Below, piece by piece: positions 50,961 to 64,000 of a stretch of 64,000 nucleotides of DNA. The notes beneath the pieces are model-generated. The model did not search any database, had not been told where the DNA came from, and saw only the letters and a program-made list of their open reading frames with translations. Numbering within the stretch: the stretch's first letter is position 1; every line of letters starts with the position of its first letter. A program made the translations under genes and the position numbers. Source of the DNA: Synanceia verrucosa (Eukaryota; Chordata; Actinopteri; Perciformes; Synanceiidae); contig CM056550.1 of the NCBI GenBank assembly GCA_029721515.1, forward strand, positions 13,924,406-13,988,405. Direction: 5' to 3'.

Positions 50961-52781
50961 GGTTCCATTATTTATTACATTAGCAGGTGCAGGTGGGGAG
51001 TGAAGGCTGGTCCTGGTGGTCTGAGCCAACAGAGCAGAGAAGGAGTCAGATAGCACAGAATAAACCTTCAGAGGTCAGAGGTCAGACAGGAGGAGGTGAT
51101 CAGTGTTTATGGTGGATAAAACTCTTGTCTTGCAGCTCAAGGATGTGGCTCTGATCTTCTCCAAAATGTGTCAAAATCAATGTCAGGTAGAAAAGGGTCA
51201 GTCACGGCTGGTCATGTTGTTAAATCATTGTGCTGAGGAAAAGACAGAATGAGAATCCCCTGCAGACCCTGCAGGTTCACCTGTCTTTTTAATGAATCTG
51301 TAAAGTTGCACACCAAACAGTGAAATGCACAGTGATGAACTGGTCTGCTTTGCAGTTGTTTTTATGCATTCTGAGTCCTTCACCTCACATTAGACTCATG
51401 AGCGCCACCTCCTGGTAAACCAGTATAAATCTGTTTCTATACTACAGTAGAAGCCTTTACAAACCTCCTCAAATAATTCTAGAAATAATGTAAAAAAAAA
51501 ATAAATACTGTGATATACAGTTTTTACCATATTGCCCATCATCAAATGAGCATATACATAATCTATAAATACAGTTTGTCTATTTGGTCTTTTCTCTATG
51601 CAGTAATTACTGTGTGCCTTATTGTCATGGTGACACATGGATTTGTGCTAATCTCACGGAAAATATCCCAAAATCAACGATATTATAAGGGCCTTCAGAT
51701 GATTCCTGATTTATTACCTGACTTTACGACCCCGTCAACCATTATTCTAGTTTTGTGATGAAATGATATGTAGTGTAGATAAACTGTGGGCTGAATAAGA
51801 TCACATCATCAGAGCAGCGTCACAAAACTCCAACATTAATCTCTTTGATAAAAGTCATGATAAAAACTGTACCATTCTTTAATTCAGTACAAAAGTTGCC
51901 ACACAGGCCTCAAAGACACAGGTGTGAGACAGTAACACAGGAACACAAATTTTGTTTTTTGTTTTTTTTTACCGTTTCTGCAGCATAGCTAGATGTACAG
52001 ACTGGAGGTAAACTAGAAAAACACATTTAACCCTCCGGTGCAGGTTTCATTAAGTTAAAATCTGATCTTTGTGCCTGTCTAAAGCCGACATCGCTGCTAT
52101 TACCGAGGAGCAAGAGTACAGATTTAATAACAGATTTACATTGTGATGACTCCAATTGAATCCAGAGCATTTTAATACAATACAATTAATAACAATAATG
52201 AAAGGAAGAGGACAGTAATACATGACTTGTTCCCAGTTTCAGGGAAACAGCAACAGTACATCATTTCATTTGTCTGCTACAAGATGCAAAAGAACTAAAA
52301 CAACATGTTATAAACCCATCGCCCACTACATGGCGTGGCGTTTCAGAATGAGTGGCGTACATATTTGGCATTCATCCCTCCATGTTTCCACAGTCCAGTG
52401 CGTCCCTGGCTGGACTGAACCAGTTCTGTTGGTCAATGATATATACTGGGATTTATGTCCGACAATCCCCTCCTTTTACTTAAAAAAAATGAAAAACGCT
52501 ATGAGACAATCTGTAATAAAGAAAAAAATCCTTGATGCAAAAATACCAAACTCTGAAATGAAGGCCTTCTCGTCTACTCAAAGTAAAACCATTCTTTTCA
52601 AAAACAAAGAATGTACATGTCATGGTATGAGGTTAATAATAATGTTAATGCCAGTTCAGTTTTAATGGAAGTTACCAAAGATTACTCAATGATTCCATAC
52701 TTGAATTTACAGTGTGCTGTGCCTTTAAAAAAGAAAGGGAAAAAAAGAAACTCTCAGCATGTTTTTCGTCTTTTTTTCCCT
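50961..52781 (-). other. Downstream region of ube2d1, probable 3' UTR
   Basis: No gene is recognised. The part nearest the ube2d1 stop (about 52150-52780) is a good candidate for its 3' untranslated region. On the minus strand, ATTAAA signals occur near 52169 and 51879, and AATAAA near 51709; which is used is unknown. The open frame at 52222-52665 on the plus strand has no family resemblance and lies antisense to this UTR. Sequence from 50961 to about 51500 is unique and non-coding. Confidence 0.45.
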
Positions 52782-58447
<5,666 letters not shown>

Positions 58448-61044
58448 GGTGACTGATGTAGTTTGCTCCTCAACTCACGTCGACCCGCTCTTAATTGAAT
58501 TTCAATATTATTGCTGGCGAAGTCAATGGCTGTAGTTTATTCCCTGAGTACTTCGACAGCCGGGATGTGTTTGTGTTTTTGTAAAAACCTCTTTTGTTTC
58601 CGCTTTCTCCTGTTTACGGTCACTCCTCCGAGGTGGATCATGGGAAATGTAGTTCTGAAGAATGCAATTTGGTGTGACGAGTACACCCATTGGAATGAGT
58701 CCTGCTTTCTCTGTTCATCATAATTCATCAGTGCCATGGTGATGAATTGCCATGCTTTGTCTTTCCTTTTTGTATCTATCTCTAATTCTTTTTTTGTGTT
58801 TAGTGTTTTGTTATGTCCTTGTGTTTTTCATACTGACCTGCACCTACTCACACTTCTTCGCACTGTTTTATCAATCATCCATATCTCAAGGAAAAAATAC
58901 AGGTGAATGTATGTATTTGTATCAGGTATTAGATACAAATACATATATAGTTTTGTGTATGTGTTTGTATTTAATGTCTAATACCTAATATATGTACAGT
59001 AAAGTGTGCTATATCTATTGTGTTGATGGCAGTTGGGGGTTTTCAGGTGTTGTGTGGTGTCTTTGCGCCTGGCAGCGGTGCAAAACATTTGTGTTAATTT
59101 GCATTGTCATTTGTACTCGTTGTGAATGTAGGTCACGAGAAGTAAGTAGGAAAAAAATTGAGTTATTGGTATCACTTTTGCAATGACGTGCTAGCTGGTA
59201 ACGCTACATTACAGCGCCTTTGCAAAGCTAAGCTAACGGCAGCGTTGCCAGTTTAGGGTAATGGCTGAGCCAGCTAAAAATGCTTTTGCTCACTTATTTA
59301 ACTCTGGGGACTGCGAGGAATGACTACATTTCACATAGGGGTAGATTATCCCCTACAGTAATACTTACAGTGTAAGTACGTACTGTAATTTTTATACTGA
59401 ATTTGCACAAGTAGTTTATGGTGCCAGAGTTTTATTTTCAGTTTTAGTTTAATGCTTCAAAAATGTGAGGTGACTTGAAGCACATATATGTTTAATTAAC
59501 ATGAAAATAATAGTAAAAAAAATGTTAACAAGTACTTAAGTTATTAGTGTTTTTCTACTTATTGAAACAACATTGAATTGAAAATCGAGATTGAATCAAC
59601 AATCAAATCGAATTGAAAGATTCTCATTAGTACCCAGCCCTACTTACTTTGACATCTGTAATTCTGGGATATATATTTTTTTTTTGATAAATTGATTGAC
59701 CGATATTAACAATTGAATAGCCCTTAATTAATTCATAAAAGTCACGCAATGCACTAATTGCAGACTCCAGAATTATCTTTTTTTCCTCCAGGGTTGGGAA
59801 GTGCTCAAGAAAAAAGTTACTGCGCATGCTCAATTGACTCAACGGATGCGGAAGCTGGATGAGTCCTCTCCATGAGCCGTTGAGCAACGTTCACATGAAG
59901 AAATGCGAGGCTGCTATCGCCGCTGTGTGCAGGTCTCTTCACACACTCAAGATAAATATAATTTAAGATACGACTGCGACGGCGATGCTTTGCGACAGTA
60001 ATGGAAAGTGTCGTAAACGCGTGGGAGGCTTGGAGGCTGTCCCTTAGGTGGAAAGATAGCCGCCCACACTGACCTGGAAATCGTGTGCAGCTGAGCATTC
60101 TGCCGACCTGTGTGAATACAATGGAGTTTAGGACGACAACGCATCGTTTTTGTGCTCAGCTTCAACCTAAAGGCCCTCGTGTTGACGGCGGTCGTACGCC
60201 AAGTGTGATGTCCCTCTGGCCTGAGGAAGGGCTCGCTTAGAAACCAGGAATCAACATCTTGTCTCCATTCGCCCCGCCTGGTTCTCTGTTTGTTGACTGC
60301 AACTGGATATTACCCTCGAGTGTGTCGTAACATCACCATCATCATCTGAGACATCACTATTTACTTATCTGAAGCGAGGAAGTGGAGCTAGCCGAGCTGT
60401 CAGGCTAGCTTTCAACGTCACCGATCACACCGGAGGCTGGTTGACTTCGCCTTCATAATAATTGTACTGAACTTATATGTTTTGATTTTGAGGAACAAAC
60501 TTTGCGGAACACAGGCTTAACGCTTGGATTATACTACAACCGACACATATACACATACATACACGTTTATCATTACCGTGCTACACTGTACTGCTGCGTC
60601 TCCGCTCGTTTTATTTTGAAATCTGCGAGCGGAAGTCGTGCTCAGTTCTGTCTTAATTGACTCAGAAGGGAAGTGGGATGTGGCCAGGACGTATTTATGC
60701 TTCTGTGTAAGATATGAAAGTCATTGAATTAGAGCTGCTTCGGGAGCCCTGTCTCACCACCGGACACAGCGGGGACCACGGCGGTGTCTCTGTCCGTCAG
60801 TGCGGTTGTTGTCGGTGGTCGAAAGCGGTGAACACTACCGAAGCTGCTGTGCTGGTTTCGTCTGGACTGCACCACTTCCATGAGGGCTCCTCAACCTCAC
60901 GCCCTAACTATTTGTATGCGGGCCTGTACTATGTGCTTACGTAACAACAGTATGTAAATCGGTTGTCATATCATTGACTTTTTATTTTTTTAGTTTTATT
61001 TTTCTTGGACAAAGACTTTCCCCACGTTTTATGTATTTTTGAAA
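58448..61044. promoter_or_regulatory. ube2d1-ipmk head-to-head intergenic region
   Basis: The two start codons lie 2.6 kb apart and point away from each other. Near ube2d1, atcatgggaaatgtagtt (58637-58654) is, on the minus strand, a good ZNF143/THAP11-type motif (AACTACATTTCCCATGAT). At 59821-59831, tgcgcatgctc is one base from an NRF-1 site. CpG-rich sequence from about 59820 to 60900 is likely the ipmk promoter and leader. gttagc/gctaac words recur at 58155-58200, 58365-58410 and 59205-59240. I see no CISD1 exon or any other gene here. Confidence 0.55.
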
Positions 61045-61297
61045 ATGTCAACAACCCAGCGTCAAGTGATGATGGAGTCCTCTCTGGCTCTCGGAAGACT
61101 GGAGCTCTCCCCTAGTTCAGGAGCTGTTGGGGTCAGCCTGGCCCCACGGCTCTCTGCCAAAGACAAGTGCGGTCAGAGGCCTCAGGGGCCTCAGGGGCCT
61201 CAGGGGCCACAAGGGCCACAAGGCCAGGCGCACCTGAATGGCTGCGTCCCTCTGTCACATCAGGTGGCTGGTCACAAGTACGGAGTGGACACAGTGG
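61045..61297 (+). CDS. ipmk: Inositol polyphosphate multikinase, exon 1 (partial gene)
   Basis: The first coding exon runs from ATG 61045 to the donor gtaagt at 61298, ending in phase 1 after 84 codons. IPMK phosphorylates inositol phosphates (IP3 to IP4 and IP5) and PIP2, mainly in the nucleus. The end of the exon reads HLNGCVPLSHQVAGHKYGVDTVG, nearly the same as the mammalian LNGCVPLSHQVAGH block that opens the kinase core. The N-terminal 60 residues are variable in the family. Here they include a PQG repeat (residues about 47-59) made by a repeated ggcctcagg nucleotide unit. The catalytic PxxxDxKxG and SLL motifs lie in later exons, outside the window. No in-frame ATG is seen upstream in the leader close to this one. 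Confidence 0.88.
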
Positions 61298-64000
61298 GTA
61301 AGTCACCTGGACAAGATGTCTTTTCTTATTCCCCTACCATGTTTTCATTTACTGTTTTTATTAAGACTGAATGAGTGCTGTCATGACAGAGGACATATTG
61401 AAATGTTTAACTTTTTTTTTTTTAACCGGCCATGGACAATGTTTGTGGCAAGTTAAACTGACTGAAAGTGAAAAGAAAAGTAGCTTTACCAGGTATGATT
61501 GCAGATGACAGGAGGCTATGGTCATTTAGTTCATGCACAAAGCAGCATACATAACGTACGAGTTATAATTTGTGCACATGCAGCATTGAATTTCCATAAT
61601 CGTCTCAACTGCAACCTCAAATTGGAGTTGCCGCACTAAATCTGATTTGAGATAATTAGTGGATTTTTCCTACGATGACAGTCTAGTCTTCACTGGCACA
61701 CATTCCCACCCATGTACACAGGACACCTGACATCACTGAAGCCTCCATTGTGTGTTATCAGGTGAGAGCTGAATTGATTGTGCATGTCAGCAGCTGGTAG
61801 GTACACTGCCTGTCAGGAGTGAGTCACTGCTGCTCAGTCAATGAATACCATCCTCCTGCAAGAAGCGCTCAATGCTGTGGGGCACCATTTCACAAGAATG
61901 TGGTCAGCTAGGTTAAAACTGCCCTTATTTTATCCTTTTTTTTCCTGGTGTTCCTGCTTAACCAGAACCACTTAGATGTTGTGTAATTTTCTTCACAGTC
62001 ATTCTCCAACATTTGCGTTCTTTCAGTTCACTGTGTTGAATTACAGGCTTGCCTGATCCGTGAACAAAGATTCCTGTTTCTATTATTCTATTTTGTTATT
62101 ATTAGTATTATGACATGAGCTCCAGTTTGATTCTCTGCCTATAATGCATATAATCAATTATAAATTCATGACTTATTTGTGACACTGCTTGTGCTGCATG
62201 ACTTACTGTCTTTGTTGGTCAGAAGTCAGTGTGACCACAAGACGCAGCAGAACTAATACAGGCAATAATATGTCACATTTTATGGAGCTAATTGATGATT
62301 TGCAGTATATAGATATCATTATATAACAATATATAACTGTATTATGCTTTGTTTGTTTTAGTACCAAGTTTGATACCTCAACTATTTTTTTGCCAAATTT
62401 GAAAAATGTATGAACTCGCCATGAGAGGAGGAGTGACTTAGACTGGAACCAAAATGTCTAATTGTTCTTCTATCACAAATGAATTAGTCCAAAATAATGT
62501 ACAATATTTAATTTATTTAAGTAAAATGACTGTACATTCTCTAGATTCAGAGTGTCTTTATATCGCTGTAAAAATGGTTCGTTTTTATTTTTGGTCAGGT
62601 CAGAAATCCACTTCATATTTTACTTACCCCTTGTTTTATTTAATAGTGGTTATCGAATAATAATAATACTAAAGACTGAGGGGATTGTTGTGTTTATTTC
62701 AAAGGATGCAAAATAACTGATGATCGCAGCTATGCGGTGAGACATTTTACTTCCTTCTCGATAGATATGAAGAAAAAAAACTATGTGTGGGATTGATAGT
62801 GATTTCTAAGCATGATGTGGCGTTTTTACTCTGCCTACAGCCCTGCTGTGAACTCAATATGTTAGGCCATTAATCAGTAAATTAAAATAATGATTGATTG
62901 AGTAATAAACAATTAAAATAATCATTCGTTGTAGCAGGAAACTCGTAATGCATTGCATTTATTTGCCAGTCTTTTTTTTTTTTTTGTTTTTCAGATGTCA
63001 GCAGGCCTTAAGAGCAACGTAGCAACCAGTCAGCATTTATTTGACTAAACTGAACATATCAGCTTGCTTCACCGCTGTGTGTGCAGCGCTGTCACTATTC
63101 AGGTGTCACCACACCTTTGGCTTCGTAGTGAGCGATCATGAGCACAGGTCACATGTTTCTACTGATCCTGAGCCAGCAGGCTCCACAGTGGTAGAACCAG
63201 CTCTGGACTCCTGCTGAACTCGTACTGCTGCTGACTGAAAGTGATCCTGCTCACGCCTCGCTCTGCTGTTTCCACAGGCCTTCCTCCGGTCTACAGTCCA
63301 GAGGATATGCCTGAGGCTATGTCAGAAACTTTACATGCCATTCATGAGTTCATTCCTGTTGTCGCAACACAGATTGACAAAGGTGAAAGTCCCTTGTCCT
63401 CACCAGTCATCTGCTGCAGACTGGCTCTTCCTGTTGAAGGCGGGGCAGGACTTTATACCCTTTGACCCTGAAAGCTACACTTTTCTAAATAGCTTTCAGT
63501 CAGATTATAAGAATATCTACTGTAAAAGATGAGCATTAAACCAGCACCAGTACTTCTTGAAATATGTCTGCTGAAAACAGATATTTATGGTATTTATCAG
63601 GACAGAGAAGTGATTGAAGCAGCATCTAAAGTCAGTCATTAAAACTCTTTGAAGTAAACAACGCTTCCTCAAACTAGAGGCAGCTGATATTTCAATAGTG
63701 TCTCTTTCCTCTTATTTGTGGCGCATACTGTGGAGGATAAACTCACTCAGAAACAGTTAATCTTCCTCTCCAGAGGAGGTTTTTGCCATGAGTAGAAAAC
63801 AGTTTAAAGGCGCAGTGTGTCATGTTTAGCCTCACGCTCCAATGAAAGAGCCAACAGTTTTCCTTTACTACCGAGTCCAAGCCCTTTACTACAGTCATCA
63901 GTTAAATAAAACCTTCTTTGCATCGTCTTTGTTTCACCAATAAGCCAATCAGAGCTGGGCTTTTTCTGAAAGGGGTTTAAAGAGACAGGCGTGGTTCAGA
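61298..64000 (+). other. ipmk intron 1 (to window end)
   Basis: No IPMK exon 2 (which should encode a LQHPDGTVLKQLQ-like block) is found before the window ends, so this is read as intron 1. It is A/T-rich and mostly without features. One exon-like open segment at 63278-63382, described separately, is the exception. Confidence 0.6.
63278..63382 (+). other. Exon-like open segment of unknown identity
   Basis: A 105-bp segment is bounded by a pyrimidine-rich gctgtttccacag acceptor and a gtgaaa donor, and is open through 35 codons. It translates with high complexity (LPPVYSPEDMPEAMSETLH, then AIHEFIPVVATQIDK). Its phase (1 in, 1 out) would let it splice after ipmk exon 1 without breaking the frame. 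It does not resemble IPMK and I do not recognise the family. It may be a cassette exon, an exon of an unrelated gene or a chance open frame. Confidence 0.3.

Noticed and set aside
52222..52665. 147-codon plus-strand frame
   Set aside because: It lies antisense to the probable ube2d1 3' untranslated region and shows no recognisable domain or composition of a protein.
59817..60240. Open frames in the CpG-rich region upstream of ipmk, considered for a CISD1 remnant
   Set aside because: No CDGSH-type cysteine/histidine pattern or transmembrane start was visible; likely promoter and leader sequence, possibly with a decayed transposon.

Overview
The window looks like nuclear DNA of a teleost fish, probably a spiny-rayed (acanthomorph) species. 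Genes are split by GT-AG introns, and the predicted proteins match vertebrate families closely. The repeats are typical of fish genomes: Tc1-like transposons, an L2/Maui-type LINE, a tRNA-headed SINE, palindromic MITEs and many micro- and minisatellites. No prokaryotic, viral or CRISPR-type system was found.

Layout. 1-11.7 kb: no gene recognised. This part holds decayed transposons (a Tc1-like copy at about 6.0-7.1 kb split by a palindromic MITE) and a 17-bp minisatellite (9.37-10.88 kb). 12.16-23.84 kb (+): glp2r, 13 coding exons, 525 aa; intron 3 carries a 4.3-kb GATA-rich 10-bp minisatellite and intron 7 an A/T pentanucleotide array. 27.08-31.70 kb (+): polr3d, 8 exons, 378 aa; intron 1 carries a 46-bp minisatellite. 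33.94-36.83 kb (-): tfam, 7 exons, 290 aa, tail-to-tail with polr3d. 37.06-50.96 kb: a very large tandem array, 42-bp units on the left and 57-bp units on the right, interrupted by a 5'-truncated L2 LINE (40.89-43.14 kb). It starts about 230 bp upstream of the tfam start codon. 52.78-58.45 kb (-): ube2d1, 7 exons, 147 aa, with Tc1-like remnants and a SINE in its introns. 61.05 kb onwards (+): first coding exon of ipmk; the rest lies beyond the window.

Functional picture. These are unrelated housekeeping or endocrine genes, not an operon-like system. glp2r is a class B peptide hormone receptor, polr3d an RNA polymerase III subunit, tfam the mitochondrial DNA packaging and transcription factor, ube2d1 a ubiquitin-conjugating enzyme and ipmk an inositol phosphate multikinase. 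The tfam-ube2d1-ipmk order resembles the human 10q21 block (IPMK-CISD1-UBE2D1-TFAM-BICC1), but no CISD1 exon is visible between ube2d1 and ipmk, and the tfam side borders polr3d/glp2r instead of BICC1.

The most notable features are the density and internal architecture of the tandem arrays, a possible loss of a conserved intracellular-loop-3 arginine in glp2r, GTTAGC-type motif clusters at several promoters, and an unexplained open exon-like segment in ipmk intron 1. All gene names come from recognising protein sequence by eye; no search was run.
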